Positions 15,535 through 24,183 of a stretch of DNA of 64,000 nucleotides are shown here, piece by piece. The notes below the pieces were generated by a model. It searched no databases. It was not told the DNA's origin and saw only the letters and a program-made list of their open reading frames with translations. This DNA comes from an uncultured Oscillibacter sp. GTDB lineage: Bacteria; Bacillota; Clostridia; Oscillospirales; Oscillospiraceae. Where the stretch lies: the NCBI GenBank assembly GCA_910584995.1, contig CAJUDW010000012.1, positions 5,790-69,789 on the forward strand, written 5' to 3'. Each line of letters begins with the position of its first letter. The first letter of the stretch is position 1. Position numbers and translations under genes: made by a program.

Positions 15535-16749
15535 TCAATCTCCCTTGGGGGGGCCGCCCTTGCTTCTCCGGCGGTTGCGGTAGTAGGGACGGCGGCGTTT
15601 CGTGTCGCCGCCCTCCGCACCGGCGGATTTCCCCTCGGGACGGGGCTGCTGGGGTTTGGCGGCTTTGGGCCGTCCCTCGTCGGGGCGTCGGGGCGGCGGG
15701 GCGGCGTCCTGGGGCTTGCTGCCGCTCCGGCGGCGTCCGCCCCGGTGCTTCCGGCGGGGCTTGCCGTCGCTGCCGCTTTCGTGGCTCATCTTTTCCCGGA
15801 CAGGGGCATCCTCCAGGGCGTGTTCCATGTAGAAGGGCGTGGACAGGACGGGCATTTCAAAGCCCTCCTCCTCCCGCTCCTCCACATACCGGGCGGGGCG
15901 GTCGGGGATTTCAATGCCCTCCCGGCTGCCCTTGCCGTTGCGGAGCAGCTTGATCTCGCAACTGCGGTAGGTTTTAAAGAGGTCGTTGGGCCCGGCGGAA
16001 TCCAGGCTCACCTTTACGGTCTCCCGCAGGAGGTCCACGCTTTTCACGTTGCCGGGGCCGTCCGGGGTCTGCACAAAGGACTCCAGCTTGGGCATCCGCT
16101 TGGCGGCGTCCTCATAGGCGTTCTGCTCGTATTTCAGGCAGCACATCAGCCGCCCGCAGGTGCCGGAGATTTTGGTGGGGTTCAGGCTGAGGTTCTGGGT
16201 CTTGGCCATTTTAATGGAGACCGGCAAAAAGCCGTCCAGAAACTGAGAGCAGCAGAAGGGCCGCCCGCAGATGCCCAGGCCTCCCACCATCTTGGCCTCG
16301 TCCCGGACGCCGATTTGGCGCAGTTCGATTCTGGCGCGGAATACGGAGGCCAGATCCCGCACCAGTTCCCGGAAATCCACCCGGCCGTCAGCGGTGAAGT
16401 AGAATACGATCTTGCTGCCGTCAAAGCTGGCGGAGACGTTGACAAGCTTCATCTCCAGGCCGTGATCCGCGATTTTCCGCTCGCAGATGTCAAAGGCCTC
16501 CCCTTCCCGCTTCTTGTTGTACTCCACGGTGCGCCGGTCGCTCTCCGTGGCCATGCGGAGCATGGAACAGAGGGGACGGACAATAGCGTCGTCCTCCACC
16601 TCGTGGTTTCCCTGGGTGCAGGTGGCGAATTCCGGGCCCTGGGCGGTCTCTACAATCACCTGGTCCCCCATTTCCACTTGTGTCCCCTTGGGGTCAAAAT
16701 AATAATTTTTGCAGCCGCTCCGAAAGCGGACGCTGATTACTTCCGTCAA
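15535..16749 (-). CDS. ricT: RicT/YaaT-like PSP1-domain protein with basic tail
   Basis: 404 residues. Residues ~1-275 are the PSP1 domain of RicT (YaaT), part of the Fe-S RicA/F/T complex that in Bacillus works with RNase Y in mRNA maturation. The cluster-type cysteines are visible: GLGICGRPFCCSQFL and SGTCGRLMCCLKYE. Residues ~315-404 form a strongly basic Arg/Pro/Gly tail (RRKHRGGRRRSGSKPQ and RRRPYYRNRRRSKGG), absent from Bacillus RicT and likely to bind RNA. The start is TTG at 16749, preceded by GGAGGG and overlapping the TGA of holB (TTGA), so the two are translationally coupled. The frame extends upstream inside holB, but that part is a shadow. The holB-ricT order is common in Firmicutes. 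Confidence 0.85.
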   Translation of the reverse strand: MTEVISVRFRSGCKNYYFDPKGTQVEMGDQVIVETAQGPEFATCTQGNHEVEDDAIVRPLCSMLRMATESDRRTVEYNKKREGEAFDICERKIADHGLEMKLVNVSASFDGSKIVFYFTADGRVDFRELVRDLASVFRARIELRQIGVRDEAKMVGGLGICGRPFCCSQFLDGFLPVSIKMAKTQNLSLNPTKISGTCGRLMCCLKYEQNAYEDAAKRMPKLESFVQTPDGPGNVKSVDLLRETVKVSLDSAGPNDLFKTYRSCEIKLLRNGKGSREGIEIPDRPARYVEEREEEGFEMPVLSTPFYMEHALEDAPVREKMSHESGSDGKPRRKHRGGRRRSGSKPQDAAPPPRRPDEGRPKAAKPQQPRPEGKSAGAEGGDTKRRRPYYRNRRRSKGGPPKGD

Positions 16750-17597
16750 AGGATACCCTCCAATTCCACCGCAAGGGCCCCAAGTACGTGGCCGGTTCCC
16801 ACGTTGTAGGCGCATTCCCCGCGGTACTTTTCCAATATCTCTATTGTGCCTATAATTTGGCTTTTTGTCAAGTTTTTCATCAGGTTCTCCACAGCCTGCC
16901 GGTCCGATGCCTCCAAAACCGCGCCGTACAGCCCCGCCAGCGCTGCCGCCAGCAGGATCCGGCACCGCTCCAGGGCCGCCGCCAGTTCCTCCCGGGTAAG
17001 CTTGCTTTTTTCTAGGCCAACCGCCGCCTGGGCCGCAGCCCCGGGTTTCCGGCGGAGGATGGCGCTCAGCAGGGTTTCCGCCGCTTCCGGGGAGGCCTCC
17101 GGCTCCGCGGCGACAGGCCGCGGCTTTAACTCCACGCATCGGGAGCGGAGGGTTTGCAGCACCTGGCTGGCATTTTCCGCGCAGAAGAGGAAGGCGGCGT
17201 AAGGGGGCCCCTCCTCTACGACCTTTAAAAGGATGTTCTGGCCCTGCTCCGTCAGCAGGGCGCAGTCGGGAAAGAGGTAGATCTTCCGGGCACCCTCATT
17301 GGGGCGGATGTAAGCGTCCGAACGGACGGCCCGGACTGTTTCGGCGGAGAGGAACCTGTGGGCCTCATCCCGGACGGTAATCACGTCGGGATGGATGCCC
17401 GACAACACCTTCCGGCAGGCGGGGCAAACGCCGCAGGGTTTATCCCTGCCGCTGTGACACTCCATGGCGGCGGCGGCGTACCGTGCCGCGCCGGTGAGAT
17501 CGCCTCCGCCGGTAAACAGCAGGGCGTGGGACAGGGTTCCCCGTCCGGCGGCCTCCCGGATTTGGAGGGCGGCAGGGTCGGAGGAGGCAAAGGGCAT
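16746..17597 (-). CDS. holB: DNA polymerase III delta' subunit
   Basis: Clamp-loader subunit that helps load the beta clamp. The 283 residues have an AAA+ fold with a zinc-binding insert (CHSGRDKPCGVCPACRK), helicase-like motif KVVEEGPPYAAFLFC and the arginine-finger SRC motif in LQTLRSRCVEL. The P-loop is degenerate (FTGGGDLTGAA), as usual for delta', which does not hydrolyse ATP. The C-terminal collar domain is helical. The stop overlaps the ricT start. The start ATG at 17597 follows GGAGGG. A tmk gene, often upstream in Bacillus, is not here. Confidence 0.85.
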   Translation of the reverse strand: MPFASSDPAALQIREAAGRGTLSHALLFTGGGDLTGAARYAAAAMECHSGRDKPCGVCPACRKVLSGIHPDVITVRDEAHRFLSAETVRAVRSDAYIRPNEGARKIYLFPDCALLTEQGQNILLKVVEEGPPYAAFLFCAENASQVLQTLRSRCVELKPRPVAAEPEASPEAAETLLSAILRRKPGAAAQAAVGLEKSKLTREELAAALERCRILLAAALAGLYGAVLEASDRQAVENLMKNLTKSQIIGTIEILEKYRGECAYNVGTGHVLGALAVELEGIL

Positions 17598-17749
17598 AGG
17601 AGGCCCTCCTTTCCGGCGGCTGAAATGAAATTCGCGGTTCTCCGGCTATTTTATCACGGTTTTCACAAAAAAGAAAGTGGAAAACAGCGGGCAGCGCACC
17701 TGAAATGGGGGCATTTTTCCGGCGGCTTCCTGTGTAGCCCGCGTTCCGG

Positions 17750-18244
17750 CTACAGGCAGGCAATCTCCCGGCAGACCGCCTCCACGGATCTTCCTGTGGT
17801 ATCTACCTTGACGGCAGAGAGGCTCCCGTACAGGGGCAGCCGCCCGAGGCTCCGGCCGAGGGCGTCCGGAGTGCGGAGGCCTTTGGCAATATCCGCTGTA
17901 AGCCGGTCCCGCAGGCTGGCTTCGTCCGCCGTCAGGGAGACGCATTTCACGGTACAGCCCCCGGTGTCCAGGCGGCTTAATATGGCGTCGATGATGCTCT
18001 GCTCATGCATCACCCAGCAGAAGATGACGGTTTTGTAGGCGGTGCAACGGAGGAAATTGTTCAGCAGGTGGCAGATGTTGTCCAGTACCATCGCTTTGGT
18101 TTCCTCATTGACCAGGAAGGGATTGGCGTCCCAGCACCAGTCGCCGTCCAGAAAGACACTGCCGGGCAGCTTCTGTTTCAGCTGCTGGCAGACTGTGGTT
18201 TTCCCTACCCCCATGGGGCCGCCGATTAAAAACAGCTGCTTCAT
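17750..18244 (-). CDS. P-loop nucleotide kinase of unknown substrate
   Basis: 164 residues of an AAA-type small-molecule kinase fold. The Walker A is GGPMGVGKTT at 8-17, followed by an acidic DGDWCW that would bind substrate or magnesium, and a lid-like RDRLTADIAKGLR. It resembles uncharacterised shikimate/gluconate/chloramphenicol-phosphotransferase-like kinases (AAA_33 group). No neighbour reveals the substrate. The ATG at 18244 is preceded by GGGAGGGGAC. The 150-base gap upstream of holB shows nothing specific. Confidence 0.7.
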   Translation of the reverse strand: MKQLFLIGGPMGVGKTTVCQQLKQKLPGSVFLDGDWCWDANPFLVNEETKAMVLDNICHLLNNFLRCTAYKTVIFCWVMHEQSIIDAILSRLDTGGCTVKCVSLTADEASLRDRLTADIAKGLRTPDALGRSLGRLPLYGSLSAVKVDTTGRSVEAVCREIACL

Positions 18245-18293
18245 CGTCCCCTCCCGGATGTTGGTTTTTCCGCCCCTGGGACGGCTCCCGGCG

Positions 18294-18677
18294 TTACCAG
18301 CGCAATGTGCACCTGCCGGTGGCGCTTTTGAATTCCCAGTACAGCGTATACCGGCTTTTTCCGTCCAGTTCCATGCTGCCTGCGGGGGACTGCCGGTTCA
18401 GCCGCAGCAGCGGCTGCCTGCCCCGATCCCGCAGGGTTACTTCTGCGTCCCCCTGGGAGAGTTGTGCGTCAAAGGTGAATTGATAGACCCGGCTCTCGCG
18501 GAACCTGCCTACGTGACAGACCCAGCCGGTACAGGCGTTTACCTCTGCCCGATCTGCGTCCCTGCCGGGACGGAACACAAAGATAATGGCCCGGATGCGC
18601 TTTGAAACGGCATATCCCCGGCGGTACAGCAGGTATATAAGGCCGCAGAGGACTGCTAGGAATATTGCCGTATGCAA
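18294..18677 (-). CDS. Hypothetical membrane-anchored protein
   Basis: 127 residues: an N-terminal membrane helix (TAIFLAVLCGLIYLLYRRGY) with a basic stop-transfer, then a beta-rich domain of ~95 residues (RVYQFTFDAQLSQGDAEVTL, SRYTLYWEFKSATGRCTL). The soluble part probably faces the cytoplasm or the membrane surface. It resembles small DUF proteins common in Clostridia; no function is known to me. The TTG at 18677 lies 8 bases from GGAGG (18686-18690), better spaced than an out-of-frame ATG nearby. Confidence 0.6.
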   Translation of the reverse strand: MHTAIFLAVLCGLIYLLYRRGYAVSKRIRAIIFVFRPGRDADRAEVNACTGWVCHVGRFRESRVYQFTFDAQLSQGDAEVTLRDRGRQPLLRLNRQSPAGSMELDGKSRYTLYWEFKSATGRCTLRW

Positions 18678-18847
18678 GGTGCATACCTCCTTTGCAACTA
18701 GGTGTACCGCCTGCCGTCAGGCGTGAGAGGGCCCGGGCCGCCGGTTTCTGCCGGCACACAGGGATGTTCTTCTACAATTATACCACAGAAATCCGTCCGC
18801 TTCAAAGGCCTTTTCCGGGCCCTTTTGCGGATAGGCTCCTGCGGCTC

Positions 18848-18876
18848 TTGACAACCCGCCGGAATTCTGTTATCCT
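18848..18876 (+). promoter_or_regulatory. Promoter of the TPP riboswitch/thiT transcript
   Basis: A perfect TTGACA (18848-18853), 17 bases, then TATCCT (18871-18876). Transcription would start about 20 bases before the riboswitch. Confidence 0.85.
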
Positions 18877-18898
18877 GACAGCGAACCACAGGACAATC

Positions 18899-19000
18899 GA
18901 ACACAGGGGCGCTGGGGGAATCCCGGCTGAGATGCAGAACTGACACCGTTCTCGGTCCCTTGAACCTGATCCGGGTAATGCCGGCGTAGGAAGTGAACGA
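18899..19000 (+). promoter_or_regulatory. TPP riboswitch (THI element)
   Basis: The conserved thi-box parts are present in order: GGCTGAGATG, then CCCTTGAACCTGATC, then CCGGGTAATGCCGGCGTAGG. It senses thiamine pyrophosphate and should switch off the downstream thiT when the cofactor is plentiful. The P1 stem pairs the ACAC region near 18899 with GTG near 18995; its limits are approximate. Confidence 0.95.
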
Positions 19001-19019
19001 AAAAATCGCTCATTTTTTG

Positions 19020-19049
19020 TACCGCAAGCCCGTTCGACGGCCTGCGGTA
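19020..19049 (+). terminator. Expression-platform hairpin of the TPP riboswitch
   Basis: TACCGCA and TGCGGTA close a GC-rich stem with a GTTCGAC loop, followed by a pyrimidine-rich TCTTCATTTTC. It is the likely ligand-controlled terminator, 12 bases before the AGGAGG of thiT, so a translational effect is also possible. Confidence 0.65.
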
Positions 19050-19076
19050 TCTTCATTTTCAGGAGGCGTTTTTTTC

Positions 19077-19664
19077 GTGAAAACCACATTCTCTTCCCAC
19101 AGGCAGGTCCGGATGATCTGCGAGGGGGCCGTCATGGTGGCCGCCGCCCAGGTGCTGGGCTACATCAAACTCTGGGAGATGCCCTGGGGCGGCTCTATCT
19201 GCCTGTCCATGCTGCCGATTTTCCTCTTTGCCGTCCGCTGGGGCCTGGGACCGGGCCTTATCAGCGGTTTTGCCCTGGGCATTTTGCAGTTCACCCTGGA
19301 CGGCGGTTTTGCCTTGGGCTGGCAGTCCATCATCGGGGACTATCTGGTGGCCTATACGGTTGTCGGCCTGGCAGGCCTTTTCCGGGGCAAGGGCTGGAGC
19401 ATTTATGCCGGCACGGCGGCAGGCTCCCTGGCGCGGTTCCTGGTTCACTATGTGGTGGGGGCAACCATCTGGGCGGAGTACATGCCCGAGACCTTCTTCG
19501 GTATGACCATGACCACACCCTGGTTCTACTCCATGCTGTACAATGGCTTTTATATGGCCATTGATATGGCCCTGTGCCTGCTGGTCTTTGCCCTGGCGGC
19601 CAAACCCATGAAGAAATACTACCTGGGGCAGGATTTGGCCCCTGCCGCCCGGGGAGAGGCATGA
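19077..19664 (+). CDS. thiT: ThiT-type energy-coupled thiamine transporter S component
   Basis: 195 residues with about six membrane segments, the substrate-binding S component of an ECF importer. It works with a shared EcfA-A'-T module, which is not in this window. The family's thiamine-site aromatic and glutamate residues appear in HYVVGATIWAEYMPE and in YSMLYNGFYM. Start: GTG at 19077, ten bases after AGGAGG; upstream in-frame sequence belongs to the riboswitch hairpin. The TPP riboswitch supports thiamine as the substrate. It is a single-gene unit with its own terminator. Confidence 0.92.
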   Translation: MKTTFSSHRQVRMICEGAVMVAAAQVLGYIKLWEMPWGGSICLSMLPIFLFAVRWGLGPGLISGFALGILQFTLDGGFALGWQSIIGDYLVAYTVVGLAGLFRGKGWSIYAGTAAGSLARFLVHYVVGATIWAEYMPETFFGMTMTTPWFYSMLYNGFYMAIDMALCLLVFALAAKPMKKYYLGQDLAPAARGEA

Positions 19665-19707
19665 GGCGGCATTGTCTTGGAATTGATCAAAATGCAGGCT
19701 GCATAGA

Positions 19708-19738
19708 GGACACCCCCGCTGGATCAGCGGGGGTGTCC
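19708..19738 (+). terminator. Terminator of thiT
   Basis: A 13-base perfect stem (GGACACCCCCGCT) around GGATC, then TTGTATT. Confidence 0.85.
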
Positions 19739-19919
19739 TTGTATTACGGACAAAAGTTTGCAGATATCAAAAATACCAAAAAATTAACGCAAACGATTGC
19801 GCACTTGGAAGCCCCTAAAAAGGCCAAATTTGCCCCTGTTAGGGCTATTCTTGTGAAAAATGGCTAGAAAATTGGTGAAATGTTTGAAAATTTAGATGGT
19901 TTCTTATCATATTTATGTA

Positions 19920-19948
19920 TTGTTTTCCAGAAAATGTTCTATTATAAT
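19920..19948 (+). promoter_or_regulatory. Promoter of ppdK
   Basis: TTGTTT (19920-19925), 17 bases, TATAAT (19943-19948). The ~85-base leader holds a hairpin with arms CCCGCGGA/TCCGCGGG (19964-19971 and 20002-20009). The AT-rich stretch upstream (19740-19920) may be an UP element; I see no gene in it. Confidence 0.8.
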
Positions 19949-20036
19949 GGTTAAGCTAAAACTCCCGCGGAAACGCTTGCCTGCCTGAGACAGTCCGTCT
20001 GTCCGCGGGGCGCGACAAAAAAACGGAGGTATGAAA

Positions 20037-22664
20037 ATGAGCAAAAAATACTGCTACCTGTTTACCGAGGGCAACGCGAACATGCGGGAGCTCCTGGGCG
20101 GCAAGGGCGCCAACCTGGCTGAGATGACCAACATCGGCCTGCCCGTCCCCCAGGGCTTCACCATCACCACCGAAGCCTGCACCCAATATTACGAGGACGG
20201 CCGCCAGATCAATGACTCCATCATGGCTGAGATCATGGAGTACATTGAGAAGATGGAGTCCATCACCGGCAAGAAGTTCGGTGACAAGGAGAACCCCCTG
20301 CTGGTCTCCGTCCGTTCCGGCGCCCGGGCTTCCATGCCCGGCATGATGGATACCATCCTGAACCTGGGCCTCAACGAGGACGTGGTGGCCGTGCTGGCCC
20401 GGAAGTCCAATAACCCCCGCTGGGCTTGGGACTGCTACCGCCGTTTTATCCAGATGTATTCCGATGTGGTCATGGAAGTGGGCAAGAAGTACTTCGAGCA
20501 GCTCATCGACAAGATGAAGGCCGCCAAGGGCGTCACCCAGGACGTGGATCTGACTGCCGAGGATCTGAAGGACTTGGCCGGCCAGTTCAAGGCGGAGTAC
20601 AAGGCCAAGATCGGCCAGGACTTCCCCACCGATCCCAAGGAGCAGCTGATGGGTGCCATCAAGGCTGTGTTCCGTTCCTGGGATAATCCCCGCGCAAACG
20701 TTTACCGCCGGGACAACGACATCCCCTATTCCTGGGGCACCGCCGTTAACGTCCAGTCCATGGCCTTCGGCAACATGGGCGACGACTGCGGCACCGGCGT
20801 GGCGTTCACCCGCAACCCCGCCACCGGCGAGAAGAAACTCTTCGGTGAGTTCCTGACCAACGCCCAGGGCGAAGACGTGGTGGCCGGTGTCCGGACCCCC
20901 ATGCCCATCAGCCAGATGGCCGAGAAGTTCCCCGAGGCTTTCTCCCAGTTTGAGAACGTCTGCAAGATCCTGGAAGATCACTACCGGGATATGCAGGACA
21001 TGGAGTTCACCGTTGAAGCCGGGAAACTCTACATGCTCCAGACCCGCAACGGCAAGCGCACGCCTGCCGCCGCGCTGAAGATCGCCTGCGACCTGGTGGA
21101 CGAGGGCATGATCGATGAGAAGAAGGCCGTGGCCATGATCGAGCCCCGGTCCCTGGATACCCTGCTGCATCCCCAGTTCGACGGCAAGGCCCTGAAGGAG
21201 GCCCCCATGGTGGGCTCTGCTCTGGGCGCTTCCCCCGGAGCGGCTTCCGGCCGCATCGTGTTCACCGCCGAGGATGCCAAGGAGTGGGCTGCCCGGGGTG
21301 AGAAGGTGGTCCTGGTCCGTCTGGAGACCTCTCCTGAGGACATCGAGGGCATGAAGGCTGCTCAGGGCATCCTGACTGTCCGCGGCGGCATGACCTCCCA
21401 CGCGGCCGTGGTTGCCCGTGGCATGGGCGAGTGCTGCGTCTCCGGCTGCGGAGAGATCAAGATGGACGAAGAGAACAAGAAGTTTGAACTGGGCGGTAAG
21501 ACCTATCACGAGGGCGACTGGCTGAGCCTGGACGGCTCCACCGGCAAGATCTACGACGGCGCTATCCCCACTGTGGACGCTTCTATCGGCGGCGAGTTCG
21601 GCCGCGTCATGGGCTGGGCTGACAAGTACCGCCGCCTGGCCGTCCGCACCAATGCCGACACCCCCCACGATGCCGCGCAGGCCAAGAAGTTCGGCGCCCA
21701 GGGCATCGGCCTGTGCCGCACCGAGCATATGTTCTTCAACGAGGACCGCATCCCCGCCATCCGGGAGATGATCTGCTCCGATACCGTAGAGCAGCGCGAA
21801 AAGGCCCTGGATCGCCTGGAGCCCATGCAGCAGAGCGACTTCGAGGGTATCTACGAGGCCATGGAGGGCTGCCCTGTCACCATCCGTTTCCTGGATCCGC
21901 CTCTGCATGAGTTCGTGCCCACCGAGGAGGCCGACATCGAACTGCTGGCCAAGGATATGGGCAAGAGCGTGGCGGACATCAAGAACATCATCGCCGGTCT
22001 CCATGAGTTCAACCCCATGATGGGCCACCGCGGCTGCCGTCTGGCTGTCACCTATCCTGAGATTGCCCGGATGCAGACCAAGGCTGTCATCAAGGCGGCT
22101 CTGAAGGTGCAGGAGCGGCATCCCGACTGGACCATGGTTCCCGAGATCATGATCCCCCTGGTGGGCGAGGCCAAGGAACTGAAGTTTGTGAAGAGCGTGG
22201 TGGTGGAGACCGCCGACGCCATCATCAAAGAGGCCGGTTCCAGCATGAAGTACAAGGTCGGCACCATGATTGAGATCCCCCGTGCGGCCCTCACCGCCGA
22301 CGAGATCGCCAAGCAGGCTGACTTCTTCTCCTTCGGCACCAACGACCTGACCCAGATGACCTTCGGCTTCTCCCGCGACGACGCCGGCAAGTTCCTGGGC
22401 TCCTACTACGATCATAAAATCTACGAGAGCGATCCCTTCGCCAAGCTGGACCAGACCGGCGTAGGCCGTCTGGTGGAGATGGCTACCAAGCTGGGCCGGG
22501 GCGCCAATCCTGATCTGCACCTTGGCATCTGCGGCGAGCACGGCGGCGATCCCTCCAGCGTGGAGTTCTGCCACCGCACTGGCCTGGACTATGTGTCCTG
22601 CTCTCCCTTCCGGGTGCCCATCGCCCGTCTTGCTGCCGCCCAGGCTGCGATCAAAGAGGGCTGA
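20037..22664 (+). CDS. ppdK: Pyruvate, phosphate dikinase
   Basis: Interconverts pyruvate + ATP + phosphate and PEP + AMP + pyrophosphate; in anaerobes it often runs in glycolysis or to make PEP. The 875 residues match the bacterial enzyme. Seen: nucleotide-binding N-domain (GGKGANLAEM, SGARASMPGMMDTILNLG), the phospho-carrier His455 in GGMTSHAAVVARGMG (same number as in Clostridium symbiosum PPDK), and the TIM-barrel PEP domain ending GICGEHGGDPSSVEF. The second of two close ATGs (20037) has the right 7-base spacing from GGAGG. Codon use is strongly biased (GCC, AAG, CTG), as in highly expressed genes. Confidence 0.96.
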   Translation: MSKKYCYLFTEGNANMRELLGGKGANLAEMTNIGLPVPQGFTITTEACTQYYEDGRQINDSIMAEIMEYIEKMESITGKKFGDKENPLLVSVRSGARASMPGMMDTILNLGLNEDVVAVLARKSNNPRWAWDCYRRFIQMYSDVVMEVGKKYFEQLIDKMKAAKGVTQDVDLTAEDLKDLAGQFKAEYKAKIGQDFPTDPKEQLMGAIKAVFRSWDNPRANVYRRDNDIPYSWGTAVNVQSMAFGNMGDDCGTGVAFTRNPATGEKKLFGEFLTNAQGEDVVAGVRTPMPISQMAEKFPEAFSQFENVCKILEDHYRDMQDMEFTVEAGKLYMLQTRNGKRTPAAALKIACDLVDEGMIDEKKAVAMIEPRSLDTLLHPQFDGKALKEAPMVGSALGASPGAASGRIVFTAEDAKEWAARGEKVVLVRLETSPEDIEGMKAAQGILTVRGGMTSHAAVVARGMGECCVSGCGEIKMDEENKKFELGGKTYHEGDWLSLDGSTGKIYDGAIPTVDASIGGEFGRVMGWADKYRRLAVRTNADTPHDAAQAKKFGAQGIGLCRTEHMFFNEDRIPAIREMICSDTVEQREKALDRLEPMQQSDFEGIYEAMEGCPVTIRFLDPPLHEFVPTEEADIELLAKDMGKSVADIKNIIAGLHEFNPMMGHRGCRLAVTYPEIARMQTKAVIKAALKVQERHPDWTMVPEIMIPLVGEAKELKFVKSVVVETADAIIKEAGSSMKYKVGTMIEIPRAALTADEIAKQADFFSFGTNDLTQMTFGFSRDDAGKFLGSYYDHKIYESDPFAKLDQTGVGRLVEMATKLGRGANPDLHLGICGEHGGDPSSVEFCHRTGLDYVSCSPFRVPIARLAAAQAAIKEG

Positions 22665-22706
22665 GAGCCTTCTGGCAGGCTGAAAACAGCGGATAAAATC
22701 TAAAAT

Positions 22707-22740
22707 CAAGGCCTGCCGCCAATTTTGGCGGCAGGCCTTG
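22707..22740 (+). terminator. Terminator of ppdK
   Basis: A 14-base perfect stem (CAAGGCCTGCCGCC) around AATTTT, 43 bases after the stop. There is no long T-run. Confidence 0.7.
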
Positions 22741-22827
22741 ACTCCATTCTGCCCGTTGCGCCGCATCCGGCAGCCTCCCACTGTGAATTTCGCGGCATAC
22801 TTCCTGCGGCAAGTTTGTGCGGATTGG

Positions 22828-22856
22828 TTGCATTGTCCAAACAGATGGGTTATAAT
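22828..22856 (+). promoter_or_regulatory. Promoter of the DHH phosphoesterase gene
   Basis: TTGCAT (22828-22833), 17 bases, TATAAT (22851-22856), with the ATG about 50 bases further on. Confidence 0.8.
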
Positions 22857-22908
22857 TCAAAAGAAAGCACCATGCAGACTCTGCAATACAGCAAGGAGGA
22901 AACATTTT

Positions 22909-23829
22909 ATGAGATTGGTAACACGTTCCGATTTTGACGGCCTGGTGTGCGGAGCCCTTTTGCTGGAGGCGGGCGTCATCGACCACTGGAAATTCGCCCA
23001 CCCCAAGGATTTGCAGGACGGTCTTGTGGAAGTCAACAGCGACGACTGCCTGGCCAACGTACCCTTTGTGGAGGGTTGCGGTCTCTGGTTCGATCACCAC
23101 TCCAGCGAGCATGAGCGTCTGGAACTGGCGGGCAAATACAAGGGTGAGAGCCGTATAGCCCCCTCCTGCGCCCGGATTATCTATGACTATTACGGCGGCG
23201 CGGAGCGGTTCCCCCAGTTCGGGGAGATTATGGAGGCGGTGGACAAGGTAGACTCTGGAAACCTGACCGCCGAAGAGGTGCTGCACCCTGTGGGATGGAT
23301 TCTCATCGGCTTCCTGATGGATCCCAGAACCGGCCTGGGCCGGTGGCGTCAGTTCTCCATCTCCAATTACCAGCTGATGGAAAAACTCCTGGAGGCCTGC
23401 CGGGTGATGAGCACGGAGGAGATCCTGGATCTGCCCGACATGAAGGAGCGGATCGAAGTCTACTGGGAGCAGGCCGAAAAGTTCAAGGAGATGGTCAAGG
23501 CCCATACCCGGATAGAGGGGAATGTGATTGTCACTGACCTGCGGGGCGTGAGCCCCATCTATACCGGCAACCGCTTCTTGATTTACAGCATGTATCCGGA
23601 GCAGAATATCTCCGCCTGGGTGGTCAGCGGCCGGGAAGGCCGGGGCTGTTCTGCCGCGGTGGGCTACAGCATCCTGAACCGCACCGCCTCTTTGGATGTG
23701 GGCAGCCTGATGCTGAAATACGGCGGCGGTGGTCACAAAAAGGTAGGTACATGCCAGTTCAGCACCGAGACCATGGATGAGCAGCTGCCTAAGATGCTGA
23801 AGGAACTGTGTGCCCTGGCCAACGGCTGA
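22909..23829 (+). CDS. DHH-family phosphoesterase
   Basis: 306 residues of the DHH/DHHA1 superfamily, metal-dependent phosphoesterases acting on pyrophosphate-like bonds or short oligonucleotides. Seen: SDFDGLVCGALL with D8 and D10, the signature FDHHSSEHE at 61-69, AVDKVDSGN, and the substrate-binding GGGGHKKVG near the C-terminus. The overall plan fits exopolyphosphatase-like or NrnA-like enzymes; I cannot choose between them. ATG at 22909 with AAGGAGG upstream. It is a single-gene unit between ppdK and the efflux operon. Confidence 0.82.
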   Translation: MRLVTRSDFDGLVCGALLLEAGVIDHWKFAHPKDLQDGLVEVNSDDCLANVPFVEGCGLWFDHHSSEHERLELAGKYKGESRIAPSCARIIYDYYGGAERFPQFGEIMEAVDKVDSGNLTAEEVLHPVGWILIGFLMDPRTGLGRWRQFSISNYQLMEKLLEACRVMSTEEILDLPDMKERIEVYWEQAEKFKEMVKAHTRIEGNVIVTDLRGVSPIYTGNRFLIYSMYPEQNISAWVVSGREGRGCSAAVGYSILNRTASLDVGSLMLKYGGGGHKKVGTCQFSTETMDEQLPKMLKELCALANG

Positions 23830-23878
23830 CGGGTTTTCCGGAACCTGTGCCGGGATAAGCATACATATGCAGATCGGC

Positions 23879-23918
23879 AGGCCGGAGCGGTTTCTCCAAG
23901 AGGAAGCCGCTCCGGCCT
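23879..23918 (+). terminator. Hairpin terminator after the DHH gene
   Basis: AGGCCGGAGCGG pairs with CCGCTCCGGCCT around a 16-base loop whose ends pair further. No T-run follows, so termination is inferred from position. Confidence 0.55.
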
Positions 23919-24107
23919 GACAAAAAAGTCCCCGCAGGAGTTTTGCGCCGGAAGGCGCGAAATATCGTTCAATCGTTTTCCTGCGGCGTGTACGCGGGAA
24001 AACACTTTCCGTAAAGCAGGCGTGGAATTGTGCGCCATAGGTGCATAACCGGGGCGCAGAGCGGAGCGGGATTTTATCAAAAAAGATGTAAGACATTTTT
24101 TGAGATG

Positions 24108-24141
24108 AAAAAGCGGCTTCTCCTTGGAGAAGCCGCTTTTC
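24108..24141 (-). terminator. Terminator of the RND efflux operon
   Basis: AAGCGGCTTCTCC-TT-GGAGAAGCCGCTT, with an A-run on the plus strand that becomes TTTTT for minus-strand transcripts. It lies 43 bases after the RND stop. Confidence 0.85.
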
Positions 24142-24183
24142 GTATCTGCGTTTCCTTATCTGGGGATAGATTCCGACTTCCCC

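Larger units (their letters stand above)
23830..24183. other. Intergenic stretch with two hairpins
   Basis: Apart from the hairpins at 23879-23918 and 24108-24141, I see nothing recognisable in these 354 bases between convergent genes. Confidence 0.6.

Noticed and set aside
16750..17139. N-terminal extension of the ricT frame
   Set aside because: Lies entirely inside holB in another frame and reads as low-complexity; the TTG at 16749 has a ribosome site.
19956..22781. 941-residue open frame opposite ppdK
   Set aside because: It is the complement of a highly biased, GC-rich gene; its product is a run of His/Gly/Leu/Ala with no domain, while ppdK on the other strand is unmistakable.
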